Assembly: GCF_010671725.1 (NCBI RefSeq)
Contig: NZ_JAAHBU010000040.1
Location: 1 to 40,993, forward strand
DNA from: Pseudomonas brassicae
Lineage (GTDB): Bacteria > Pseudomonadota > Gammaproteobacteria > Pseudomonadales > Pseudomonadaceae
Length of the DNA: 40,993 bases
Reading direction: 5' to 3'
A program made the translations under genes and the position numbers. This document shows, one piece after another, positions 8,431 to 17,627 of this stretch (positions are counted from its first letter, which is position 1; each line of letters starts with the position of its first letter). The notes beneath the pieces were generated by a model. The model was not told where the DNA came from, ran no database searches, and saw nothing but the letters and a program-made list of their open reading frames with translations.

Positions 8431-9871
8431 TGCGTCTGTCTGAACTCAAGAATGCCGGGCGCACCCCGGCGCTGCCGTTGAGCATTCCCCTGGCCGATGC
8501 GGCAGGCCCCGCCGAGCTGCAGCTGCTGAGCCTGCTGCGGGTACTGCCGGGCCAGCGTTATGTGGGGGCCGGTGTATGGCGCGGCACGCCGGTGCTGGCC
8601 AAGTTGCTGGTTGGCGGCAATGCGGCGCGCCACTTCCAGCGCGAGCTGGCCGGTGTGCGCCTGCTTGCCGAGCAGGGCCTGAGCACACCGTTGTTGCTGG
8701 CCGACGGGCTGCGCGAAGGCGAGGGTGGCTGGCTGCTGTTCGAGTTTCTTGAACAGGCACAGAGCCTGGGCGATGCCTGGGCCGAGGTCGAGGCCTTGCC
8801 GGCACTGGCCGATGAACAGCAGGCGGTGCTCGGCGAAGCGCTGGGTGCGTGGCGCAGATGCACGCCAAGGGCTTGTGGCAGGCCGACCTGCACCTGGACA
8901 ACCTGTTGCGCCACGGCGGCCAGCTGTACCTGATCGATGGGGCCGGGGTCAAAGCCGAAACCCCCGGGCAGCCGTTGTCGCGCCAGCAGGTGCTGCAGAA
9001 CCTGGGGGTGTTCTTCGCCCAGTTGCCCAAGCGCCTGGAGCCGTTTGTCGAGGAATTGCTGGTGCACTATGTGCTGGTCAATGGGGAACATGCGCTGCCG
9101 CTCGAAGCGTTGCAGAAGCAGATCGACAAGGTGCGCAACTGGCGCCTGAAGGACTACCTGGACAAGGCCGGACGCGAGTGCACACTGTTCAGCGTCGAGC
9201 GCGGACCTTCCGGGCTGCGCTCGGTACGCCGCACGGAACTGGCCGCGATGCTGCCGGTGCTGGAACAGGCCGATGCGCTGATCGACCAGGGCCATCTGTA
9301 CAAGACCGGCGGCGCGGCGAGTGTTGCACGGGTCGAGGCCGGTGGGCGCAGCCTGGTGCTCAAGCGCTACAACATCAAGAACACCGCGCATTGGTTCAAG
9401 CGTTTCTGGCGCCCCAGCCGGGCCTGGCATTCGTGGATCGAAGGGCATCGCCTGGAGTTTCTCGGTATCGCCACGCCCAGGCCGCTGGCGGTGCTGGAAA
9501 AACGTGTGCTGGGGCTGCGCAGCCGTGCGTACCTGGTCACCGAGTATGCCGACGGTGCCGACCTGATCGCCTGCTTTGCACCGTTCGTCGAGAGCGGCGA
9601 GGTGCCCGAGGCGCAGTTGCACGCCTTGCAGGCGCTGCTGGCACAACTGATGCGCGAACGCATCAGCCATGGCGACATGAAAGGCCACAACCTGTTCTGG
9701 CAGGACGGCGAGTGGTCGCTGATCGACCTCGACGCCATGTGCCAGCACGCCACGCAGATGAGTTTTGCCCCGGCGTTCGCGCGCGACCGCGCGCGCCTGT
9801 TGCGCAATTGGCCAGGTGACAGCGCGCTGTATCAGCGCCTGGATCAGCTGCTGCCGCGGATCGCCGAGTAA
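8430..9871 (+). CDS. Double kinase-domain LPS core protein (WapQ-like), frameshifted near 8849
   Basis: Read through a single missing base, this gene encodes about 480 residues with two kinase-like halves. The first half has WQADLHLDNLL followed by LYLIDGAGV; the second has ISHGDMKGHNLFW followed by WSLIDLDAM. Both are choline-kinase/WaaP-type catalytic loops. The frame from the ATG at 8430 (TGATG overlap with the preceding gene) goes wrong after LGEALGA at 8849, where GCGTG stands and GCGGTG would restore GAVAQMHAKG. Downstream the frame runs cleanly to the TAA at 9871. Without correction only a 167-residue fragment and a 340-residue fragment remain. A consensus error is the likely cause. 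It is last in the waa operon, and its end overlaps by 28 bp the end of a gene on the other strand. It may be the wapQ counterpart (positional inference). Confidence 0.8.
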
Positions 9872-12602
9872 GCCTGGGGCAGCGCCAGCCAGTCGCTGCT
9901 GCGCCCGGTCTGGCGCACCCGTACCTGCCAGCGCTGGTCCTGCCAGCGCAGCGCGGCCCAGGCCGGTACGGCGCCGTGCTGGGCCGCAGGGATCAGCAGG
10001 TGGTAGTGCTGCCCGAGCAGGTGTGCGCGCAGCGGCAATTGCCCGCCGCCGGTCTGCAGGTAGAGCTGGCCGTCGGCGTCAAACAGGCCGTCGCCGCCCG
10101 GTACCGGCTTGCCCTGCAAGGGCGTGGTGCTGCGGCAATCATCGAACAGTTGCGCAAGGTCAGGCAGGCCGTCGTGCCAGAACACCCCCGAATCCACGTA
10201 CCAGTCGCCGTGCGGCACGCGCTTGAGCGGCAGTTGCAGGTAGGCGTTGGGCTGGTCGGGATCGATCACCCGCCAGCGCCGGCCGTCGAAGGTGATGTGA
10301 TAGAAGCGCCCCTGCTTGTCGCGAACGTAGTACTGGGAGATGCCCTGATACTGCGAGGGCTTTTCGTAGACGCCTTCCTGGTAGATACCGTCGACGCGGT
10401 AGCGCAAGGTGCCACTGTCGACCTTGACCGAGAGGCGCCTGGGCAGCAGCAGCGGTGCCTTGTGCGGAAGGTTGCGCATCACGCGCCGCATCCGCGTCGA
10501 GCCCCCGAGGCTGCCGAAGGCATCGCCCAACTGGCTCAGGGCGCTGTAGCTGTGGCGCATCAGCGCTTCGCGATCGCCGTGTTCCAGCGCCTCAAGCCCG
10601 TCCCAGATGGCGATGGCCGCACGGCCGAACGCCAGTGGCACGAGGGCGCGGTTGGGCAGTACCAGGCAGATCAGGTCCAGCACCTGCCAGAACCCTTCGA
10701 TCACCGAATGCACGTTGGCTTCCTCGGTGCTGCGGCTGCCGGCATCGGCGTCGGCCAGCAGCGCGCGCACCTCTGCCGCGTACATTGCCTGGAACAGGTC
10801 ACCTTCGATCAACGGGCGCCTCACATGCGCGCCGATTCTGCCGCGGGCCAGCAGGCTGTCGGTCTTCGCCGCCTGGGCCGCGGGCAGGCGCCGGGTCACA
10901 TAGCTGCGCAGCGCGGGCTTGTCGCGCAGGCTGCGCAACAGCTCGCGGGTATTGCGGTACTCGCGCCAGGGGCGGCTGTCGGGGGCATCGGGGGCGTAGA
11001 GCACAAAGGAGGGCAGGCTGTTCTCGTCGGCGGTAATCAGCAGCACCCCCTGTACCGTGCTGCCCTGGATGAGCAGTTGGCGCACGTGCAGATGATGCCC
11101 CTCGACCGTGGGCCGCAGGCGACTGTCAGGGTATTGCAGCACGGTCTTGACCCACTGGTGGCCGCGCTCGCCACGGTCGATGCTGAAGTGCCCGGCATAG
11201 CGTGCCTTGACGGCTTCGGCGCGCATGCGCGCGCGGCAGATCTGTGCATGAGCCGATGCACGCCATCGGCCATCGGCCGAGGTGAGCAGTTGGGTGCGCA
11301 GGAACTCGGCGTAGCTGCTGCCCACGTTCAGCGTGCGTGCCAGGCGTTTCAGGTAGCCGGCCTCGAGGCCGACGACAGGGCTGGCATCGGGGTGATGCAC
11401 GCGGGCGGTCAGCCAGTAGTCCACGTCCAGCCAGGCGACATTGAGCAGGGCCAGCTCTTGCAGGCTGTAGGTGGTGCTGACCAGCTCGATGCTGGCGCCG
11501 ACCTGCGGCCGGCTGGTCACGGGCACGTAGCTGCCGGGTAGCAACGGGTTGACCAGCGGGCCGATCTGACGCGCCTGGGTGACCGTGATCTGCACGCGCG
11601 CCGGGTCGATCTGCAGGCCCAGGTCATGCTGCACGCGTTCCTTGAGGCGGGCATTGGCCCAGGCCAGCAGGCTGTTGCGCTGGCGGAACTGGGTCAGGGT
11701 GGGAATGCCCGGTGCGGCCGCCTGTTCGATGGCGCGGCCAGCGCCTGCAGGGTTTGCATGATTTCGCCCAGGCCTTGCTGGGACGTCTTGTGCAGCCAGC
11801 TGGGCAGGTTCTTTTCCAGCAGCAAGGCGTAGCGGGTAGCCAGGGCGCCCTTGCTGAGGATGTCCTGCTCCAGGTCCAGGGCCTGGCGCAGGGCTGTGTG
11901 GTGGGGCGGGTCGGCGTGCCAGACGCTGGCCAGGCGTGCACGCTGTGCATCGTGCAGGCGCTCGATCTGATGCTCCACGGCGTCATCGGCAAACCCGTCA
12001 TAGCGCAGGCGCTCGGCCTGCCTGGCACGTATCGGGTCGTCGGGGCGGCTGAACAGGCACAGCAGCGGTGCGGCCTGCAGCGGGTCGTCAAGTCGCTCGC
12101 TCAGTTCGATGTGCAGCTCGGCGAGGTTGTCGAAGGCTTCGATACCATGGGCCAGGCTGCACAGCAACACGTGGCCCACTGGCTCGTCGGCGTCGATGAT
12201 GCGGCCCTGCGGGCCGGTTTCACTCAGCACCAGTACACCGGCCAGGTGCGCGCGCCAGTTGGGCTGGCTGGCGCTGAGCAGGGGGCGATAGACCTGGGGG
12301 CGGCGGGCCAGCGGCAGGTGCAGGCGCTGCCAGCTGTGGGGCAGGTCGAGCAGGGTGTTCAGCAACTGGATGTGTGCCCGCGCGAGGGTCTGGTCGGTTT
12401 GACGCAGTGCCAGTTCGGCCCGCAGTTGTTCACGCCGCAACTGCACCAGGCGCTGCTGGCGGCTGACCCCGGCGGCGTCGGGTTGGGCCCACCAGGCAGC
12501 GAGGTCGCCGTGCAACTGGATGCGGTCCGGGGTGTCGGGCAGGCCCTGGAGCAGGGCCTTGATCTGTTGGTCCAGGGATTCGAGGTGTTCGAGCGGTCGC
12601 AT
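9844..12602 (-). CDS. DUF6543 (dermonecrotic-toxin-like) domain protein, frameshifted near 11736
   Basis: Once one missing base near 11736 is restored, this gene encodes about 919 residues. I recognise the pseudomonad family annotated as dermonecrotic toxin domain (DUF6543) from features such as QITVTQ, PLVNPLLPGSY, SLQELALLNVAWLDVDY, FVLYAPDAPDSRPWREY and, near the C-terminus, YYVRDKQGRFYHITFDG then WRVIDPDQPNAY. A hydrophobic stretch (LDLICLVLPNRALVPLAFG) may insert into a membrane. No signal peptide is seen. Start: ATG at 12602 with GAGGAG 8 nt upstream; a GTG at 12617 is possible but lies beyond the ribosome site. The break leaves a 300-odd-residue N-terminal piece ending in PSNRRPHRAFPP and a 596-residue piece. 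No immunity or secretion gene is adjacent. Toxin activity is family-based inference only. Confidence 0.72.
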
Positions 12603-12773
12603 GGTGTGGCTCCTCACGATAGCGAGCGGGCCATGTTAGGTGAGGTGGCAACAGGCGCTGCGGTAATCATGTACGGCGGGGCTGTCGCGTGTGTAACCCC
12701 ACCTTCTCGGCCTCACCTGGATCGCAAACCGAACACGCAAGGCTGACGATGGTGCGACGTTGCAGGCGGTGTC

Positions 12774-15200
12774 CTAGAAGCGGTAATTGACGCTGGCGAC
12801 CACATTGCGTTGGTCGCCGTAGTAGCACCAGAAGCCGTCGCAGTTGGCCAGGTAGTCCTTGTTCAGCAGGTTCTTGGCTTCGATCGCCACGCTCAGGCCT
12901 TTCAGGCTGGCATCCAGGCGCCCCAGGTCGTAGTGCAGCGCTGCGTCGTACACGGTGTATGCGCCGACGTGTGCCACTTCGGTGTTGGCGGTGTTGCCAT
13001 AGGTGTCGCCCACATGGCGCGCGCCAGCCCCCACGCCGAAACCGTCGAGCACGCCGGCCTGCCAGGTGTAGTCGGCCCATAGCGTGGCCTGGTGGCGCGG
13101 GATCAGCGCCATGCGGTTGCCGACTTCACTGGCCAGGCCCTGCTGGATCTGGGTATCGGTGTAGCTGTAGGAGGCGACCAGCGTGAGCGTGTCGGTCACG
13201 GCGCTGGTGGCTTCCAGCTCCAGGCCGCGTAGCTGAAACTCGCCCACCTGGCGGTTGATGCTGCCTTCGGTGACCTTCACGTTGTGCTGGCGCAGGTCGT
13301 AGGCGGCTGCGGTCAGCAGGGTGTTGCCGGCCAGCGGCTGGAACTTCACGCCGGCTTCGTACTGGCGGCCCTGGGTGGGCTTGAATGACTGCGTTGCAGC
13401 GACGTTGGCACCGCTGCTGGGCTGGAACGACTCGGTGTAGGACAGGTACGGCGTGATGCCGTTGTCGAACACGTAGCCCAGGCCCACATTGGCGGTGAAG
13501 GCTTTGTCGCGCAGGGTGCTGGTGAGCCCTGCCTGGTTGTGGAAGGTGGTGGCGGTGTGGATCCAGTCTTCACGCCCACCCAGGGTCAGGCGCCAGCTGT
13601 CGAGGGCGATCTGATCCTGCAGGTAGACGCCGCTCTGGTGGGTTTTCTGGCGGTAATCCTGCAGGGCGATGTAGCTGACACGGGACAGATCGGCGCCGTA
13701 CACCGGGCGAACCACGCTGATTGGCGGCACATTTATGCCGGTGATGTTGCCGTTGGCATCAAAGGTATGCGAGCCCCCATATAGCCACTGGTAACGGGTG
13801 TTGCTGCGCTGGTGGTCCAGGCCCAGCAGCAGGGTGTGGCTGAGTGCGCCGGTGGTGAAGTCGGCCTGCAGGTTGTTGTCGAGGGCGAACTGGGTGATGT
13901 CTTCGTTGACGATGCCCGACTCGCGGTTGACGCTGCCGTCGGCCTGCACGCTGTTGACGGTGGCGACGTTGACCGCCTGCAAGCCCAGGTCGCTCCTGGT
14001 GTAGCGCAGGTTCTGGCGAAACTGCCAGGTGTCATCGAGACGCTGTTCGAAGGCGTAGCCCAGCGCGTAGTAGGTACGGTCGTAGAAGTCCCAGTCAGGC
14101 TCGCCAAGGTTCTTGTGATGGGAGATCTTCGCCCCGGCCGGCGAGCCCTGCCGGGTGCCCTGCAACGGCAGGAACTGCCCGGTGATACCGGTATCGTCGC
14201 GGGTGAACTGCGAAATGAAGGTCAGCCGGGTGTCGTCGGCCAGGTTCCAGGCCAGGCTCGGCGCCAGGTTGTAGCGCTGGTCGGGGATGTGGTCGACGGG
14301 GGCATTGCTGTCGCGCACCACGCCGCTGATGCGGTAGAGCCACTGGCCGGCGGCGTCGACCTTGCCGGTGCTGTCGAAGTTGACCTGGCGGTGCTGGTTG
14401 CTGCCGACCTGGGCCTGGAGCTGGTGGGCACTGTCGACCTGGGGGCGGCGGCTGAGCATTTCGAGCATGCCGCCGGGCGGGGTCTGGCCGTACACCGACG
14501 AGGCCGGGCCGCGCAGTACGGTGATGCGCTCCAGGTTCCACGGTTCGACCTTGGGGTTGGCGAACGAGCCCTTGGGCAGTGGCAGCCCGTCGAGGAACTG
14601 GGTCGGGTCGAAGCCGCGCACCCGCAGCCAGTCGGCGCGGGCGTCGGCGCCGTAGCCGCTGCTTTGCACGCCGACGGTATAGCGCAAGGCGTCGTTGAGG
14701 TTGAGCACCTGACGTTGGTCGAGTTGCTGGCGGGTGATCACCGACAGCGAGCGCGGCGTTTCGACGATCGGCGTGTCGGTCTTGCTGCCAGCGGCGGTGC
14801 GGCTGGCGGTAAAGCCCGTGGCCGGGTCCCAGGCGCGTTCCCGGTGATCGGCGGCATTGATGCTGATTGGCGGCAGCGCGAGGCGGCCTTCGGGCGCGGG
14901 TCCCAGGCTGTAGGTGCCGGCAGCGCTCTGCTGCAGTTGCAGGCCGGTGCCACGTAGGGCGGCCTGCAATGCACCGACGCCGTCGAAATCGCCGTTGACC
15001 GGCGCCGAGCGCAGGCCGCTGGCCAGGCGCGGGTTCAGCGTCAGGGCAATGCCGGCCTGGCTGGCGATCTGGTTGAGGGTGGTGGCGAGCGGGCCGGTGG
15101 GCAAATTGTAGCGGTGCTGCCCGGCAGCGAGCGCTGTGCTGCCGGCCAGGGTCAGGGCCAGCAGGCAGCGGCGCAGCAGCGTTTCAAAGGGGCAGGGCAT
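12774..15200 (-). CDS. TonB-dependent ferric-siderophore receptor with signalling (STN) domain
   Basis: An 808-residue outer-membrane transducer. A signal peptide (LLRRCLLALTLAGSTALAA, residues 8-26) is followed by an STN domain (about 30-100: YNLPTGPLATTLNQIASQAG), which contacts the FecR-type regulator. The plug (about 140-255) contains ETPRSLSVITRQQLDQR and the conserved VLRGPASSVYGQTPPGGM. The 22-strand barrel ends in NVVASVNYRF, with the usual terminal Phe. The paired Cys in CDGFWCYYG near the end occur in ferrichrome/ferrioxamine-type receptors, but the ligand is not identifiable. Start ATG at 15200 has GAGGATC upstream. It lies 113 bp downstream of the FecR-type gene, the normal arrangement, and should be transcribed by the neighbouring sigma factor. 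Confidence 0.93.
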   Translation of the reverse strand: MPCPFETLLRRCLLALTLAGSTALAAGQHRYNLPTGPLATTLNQIASQAGIALTLNPRLASGLRSAPVNGDFDGVGALQAALRGTGLQLQQSAAGTYSLGPAPEGRLALPPISINAADHRERAWDPATGFTASRTAAGSKTDTPIVETPRSLSVITRQQLDQRQVLNLNDALRYTVGVQSSGYGADARADWLRVRGFDPTQFLDGLPLPKGSFANPKVEPWNLERITVLRGPASSVYGQTPPGGMLEMLSRRPQVDSAHQLQAQVGSNQHRQVNFDSTGKVDAAGQWLYRISGVVRDSNAPVDHIPDQRYNLAPSLAWNLADDTRLTFISQFTRDDTGITGQFLPLQGTRQGSPAGAKISHHKNLGEPDWDFYDRTYYALGYAFEQRLDDTWQFRQNLRYTRSDLGLQAVNVATVNSVQADGSVNRESGIVNEDITQFALDNNLQADFTTGALSHTLLLGLDHQRSNTRYQWLYGGSHTFDANGNITGINVPPISVVRPVYGADLSRVSYIALQDYRQKTHQSGVYLQDQIALDSWRLTLGGREDWIHTATTFHNQAGLTSTLRDKAFTANVGLGYVFDNGITPYLSYTESFQPSSGANVAATQSFKPTQGRQYEAGVKFQPLAGNTLLTAAAYDLRQHNVKVTEGSINRQVGEFQLRGLELEATSAVTDTLTLVASYSYTDTQIQQGLASEVGNRMALIPRHQATLWADYTWQAGVLDGFGVGAGARHVGDTYGNTANTEVAHVGAYTVYDAALHYDLGRLDASLKGLSVAIEAKNLLNKDYLANCDGFWCYYGDQRNVVASVNYRF

Positions 15201-15313
15201 GCAGCGGATCCTCGACGCAATAAGTGCTGACTAGCTTCCTTGCCGAATGAGCGGGGAAAAGTGACAGGGGTTGCCAGATAATCTTTTGCCTCAGGGTTTG
15301 AACCGCGATGGCG

Positions 15314-16285
15314 TCACCGCGAAGCTGCAGGCGCTCCCACCACCTTCACCCACCACGGCGTACGCTGCTCGATCTGCACCGGCAAGGTCGGCAGCAACGA
15401 TTGCAGCGCCAGGTCGCTGTCCTTGAGCGGGAAGCTGCCGGTGATGCGCAACCCGGCCACCTCCGGCGCCACGCCCAGGTAACCGCTGCGGTAGCGTGCC
15501 AGCTCCGCCACCAGCGTATCCAGACGCACGTTGTCGACCACCAGCATGCCGCGCGTCCAGGCATCGGCGCCCATCCCCAACGGCGCGACGCGGTCCAGAT
15601 GGTCATGGCGCATCAGCACTTGCTGGCCTTCGCGCAGGATCTGCTCGTCGCCACTGTCCAGCGGCTTGGCCGCCACCGCCGATTGCAGCACGCTCAGGCG
15701 CGTGCCCTGGTCTTCCTGGCGCACCAGGAAGCGTGTGCCCAGCGCGCGCAAGCGGCCGTCTGCGGTGGCGACGATAAACGGCCGTTCGTCGTTGTGCCCG
15801 GTCTCGATGGAGATCTCGCCCTCGTGCAACACCACCAGGCGCTGCCTGGCATCAAAGCGCACGTCCACCGCCGAATGGGTATTGAGGCTGATCAGCGTAC
15901 CGTCTTCCAGGCGCAGGCTGCGTTGTTCGCCGGTGGCGGTGCGCTGGTCGGCCAGCCAGTAGCCCAGGCTCTGGTGCGCACTCAGCCAGCCCAGCAGGCC
16001 GCCCACCAGCACCAGGCTGGCAAGCCCGCGGCCAAGCTTGCGCACGCGCTGGCGCATGCCCACGCGCGATTGCCCCAGGGCCTTGCGCACCGGCCCTGCG
16101 GCTGCGGCAAAGCGCTGGTTGAGCATGCCCAGTTGCATCCAGGCCCGCGCATGCTCCTCGTCGGCGGCATGCCAGCGCTCGAACTCGGCACGCTCTTCGG
16201 CGCTGCCGGCGTCCAGGCACAGTTGCCAGGCAATCGCGGCGTCGAGCACGCGCGCCGATACCGGCTTGGCACTGATGCCGCTCAT
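15314..16285 (-). CDS. FecR-type anti-sigma/sigma regulator
   Basis: This inner-membrane regulator passes the receptor's signal to its ECF sigma factor. The 323-residue product has a cytoplasmic N-terminal FecR_N/DUF4880 segment (ARVLDAAIAWQLCLDAGSAE, then ERWHAADEEHARAWMQLGML, residues 11-56). One membrane helix follows (LASLVLVGGLLGWLSA, about 88-103), then a periplasmic FecR domain with GEQRSLRLEDGTLISLNT near 125-145 and an STN-like C-terminal end that meets the receptor. I chose the ATG at 16285, which overlaps the sigma-factor TGA (ATGA), over an upstream start inside the sigma gene. Sigma and FecR-type genes are translationally coupled. Confidence 0.93.
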   Translation of the reverse strand: MSGISAKPVSARVLDAAIAWQLCLDAGSAEERAEFERWHAADEEHARAWMQLGMLNQRFAAAAGPVRKALGQSRVGMRQRVRKLGRGLASLVLVGGLLGWLSAHQSLGYWLADQRTATGEQRSLRLEDGTLISLNTHSAVDVRFDARQRLVVLHEGEISIETGHNDERPFIVATADGRLRALGTRFLVRQEDQGTRLSVLQSAVAAKPLDSGDEQILREGQQVLMRHDHLDRVAPLGMGADAWTRGMLVVDNVRLDTLVAELARYRSGYLGVAPEVAGLRITGSFPLKDSDLALQSLLPTLPVQIEQRTPWWVKVVGAPAASR

Positions 16286-16800
16286 GTCGGCTCGCCGTAC
16301 AGCGCCACGTAGCATTGGCGCATGCCCTGGGCCAGGTACTGGCGCACGCGCGACACCGATACACCCAGGCGCTCGGCGATCTCGGCATGGCCCATGCCGT
16401 CCAGGCGGTTGTACAGGAATGCCGCACGCGCCTTGCTCGACAGCTTGCCCAGCAGGCGGTCGATGGCCTTGAGGTCTTCAAGCATCAGGTGCTGTTGTTC
16501 GGGGGAAGGCTGCTCGGCCTCGGGGAGCAGCATCAGTTCGGCCAGGTAGGCCTGCTCCAGCGCCGCCCGCCGGAAATGATCGAACAGCAGGCCGCGCGCC
16601 ACCGCCGCGAGAAACGCCCGGGGCTCGCGCGGGGCCGGCAACTGGTCGCGCCCGAGCAGGCGTACGAAGGTGTCCTGGCTCAGGTCTTCGGCACGATCGG
16701 CACAGGCGATGTTGCGCCGCAGCCAGTTCAGCAACCAGTTGCGATGATCACGGTACAGCGCACCAACCAGCTCACCGTGTGGGCTTTGCACTGACGACAA
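16282..16800 (-). CDS. FecI-like ECF sigma factor
   Basis: A 172-residue iron-starvation sigma factor. Region 2 spans about residues 10-75 (LYRDHRNWLLNWLRRN, AEDLSQDTFVRLL). Region 4 spans about 115-165 (KLSSKARAAFLYNRLDGMGH, AEIAERLGVSVSRVRQYLAQ), forming the -35-binding helix-turn-helix. The start is TTG at 16800 with GGGGAA about 7 nt upstream; a GTG three codons later is the alternative. A Fur-like box lies 29 bp in front. The expected circuit: iron shortage lifts Fur repression, the receptor-FecR-type signal activates the sigma factor, and it transcribes the receptor gene. The sigma gene and the FecR-type gene overlap by 4 nt. Confidence 0.93.
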   Translation of the reverse strand: MSSVQSPHGELVGALYRDHRNWLLNWLRRNIACADRAEDLSQDTFVRLLGRDQLPAPREPRAFLAAVARGLLFDHFRRAALEQAYLAELMLLPEAEQPSPEQQHLMLEDLKAIDRLLGKLSSKARAAFLYNRLDGMGHAEIAERLGVSVSRVRQYLAQGMRQCYVALYGEPT

Positions 16801-16828
16801 GACGTTCCCCGAAAAACAAGCGTTAACT

Positions 16829-16847
16829 AACGAGAATTATTCGCGAT
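16829..16847 (-). promoter_or_regulatory. Fur-box-like operator before the ECF sigma gene
   Basis: On the plus strand the 19-mer AACGAGAATTATTCGCGAT contains the GAGAATTATTC core of pseudomonad Fur boxes. The left arm has one mismatch to AATGAGAATTATT; the right arm is degenerate. It lies 29 bp before the sigma-factor start on the minus strand, where Fur sites of FecI-like genes normally sit. This is a motif match, not proof of binding. Confidence 0.6.
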
Positions 16848-16916
16848 TGTGTCAGAGCCAGTGGCACTGTGCAATTAACGCTCATCGGATCGTCAGGGGA
16901 GGCGCTGCGCCAGCGA

Positions 16917-17627
16917 TCAGAACCCGTGGCTGTGCTGCCGGCGGCGGCGCCAGCCCTGCAGGCGATGCTCCAGCAACAGCGGGCTGTCCAGGTGCTGGCG
17001 GCGGGCCTGGCTGAACAGGATTAATGCCAGCTCGGCAGTAACCTGGGCATCGGCGCTGGCATGGTGGCGCTCCTGGGCGTGCAGGCCAAAGCAGGCCGTC
17101 CAGTCGTCCAGCCCCGCGTCGCGCAACACCACGTTGGGGTTGAGCAGTGGCGCCAGTTCGGCGACATCGAAAAACGGGTGCTGCAAGCGGTAGCCCAGGC
17201 TTTCCTTCAGCGCGCGGCCGAGCATGCGCTGGTCGAACCCTGCGTGAAACGCCAGCAACGGGCTGTCGCCAATGAAGTCCATGAGGTCGAGCAGGGCCTC
17301 TGCCGGTGCACAGCCTGCGGCGATCGCACTGGGGCTCAGGCCATGGATCAGCACGCTGGGGCCGGGTTTGTGGTCGTGGCGGTGCAGGGTGCGTTCGAAC
17401 TGCTGGCCCAGGTCGATGGCACCGTCCTCGATGACCACGGCGCCGATCGACAGCACCTGGTCGCGGTTGAGGTTCAGGCCGCTGGTTTCCAGGTCCAGCA
17501 CCACCCAGCGCTGGGCGCGCAGGGAATGCTCCTGCAGCTCGGCCGGCGCCGGCAACTGCGCCAGGCGCTGCTGTTGGGTTGCGTCCAGGGGGGGGTGGCT
17601 GGGGCGCAGCCAGGTGAACAGGCTCAT
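16917..17627 (-). CDS. DnaQ-like 3'-5' exonuclease (DEDDh)
   Basis: A 236-residue exonuclease of the DnaQ/PolC-epsilon superfamily. The catalytic residues are visible: Asp45 and Glu47 in VLDLETSG, Asp132 in HAGFDQRM, and His189 with Asp193 in HHASADAQ (ExoIII motif of the DEDDh type). It lacks a polymerase and is not the replicative epsilon subunit; it resembles the stand-alone proofreading-like exonucleases of pseudomonads. Its ATG overlaps the end of the CBS/DUF294 gene (ATGA), so the two are probably translated together. The functional link between them is not established by the sequence. Confidence 0.9.
   Translation of the reverse strand: MSLFTWLRPSHPPLDATQQQRLAQLPAPAELQEHSLRAQRWVVLDLETSGLNLNRDQVLSIGAVVIEDGAIDLGQQFERTLHRHDHKPGPSVLIHGLSPSAIAAGCAPAEALLDLMDFIGDSPLLAFHAGFDQRMLGRALKESLGYRLQHPFFDVAELAPLLNPNVVLRDAGLDDWTACFGLHAQERHHASADAQVTAELALILFSQARRQHLDSPLLLEHRLQGWRRRRQHSHGF

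Noticed and set aside
9976..11541. 521-codon plus-strand frame opposite the DUF6543 gene
   Set aside because: The minus-strand frame has recognisable family motifs; the plus-strand translation is Ala/Gly/Gln-rich without any motif.
15201..15313. Sigma-specific promoter before the TonB receptor
   Set aside because: A promoter is expected here, but I could not find a convincing -35/-10 pair at a sensible distance from the start.
16882..17623. 893-residue fusion of the CBS protein with a Pro/Arg/Ala-rich tail
   Set aside because: The tail is out-of-frame reading through the exonuclease gene caused by the one-base loss near 17920.
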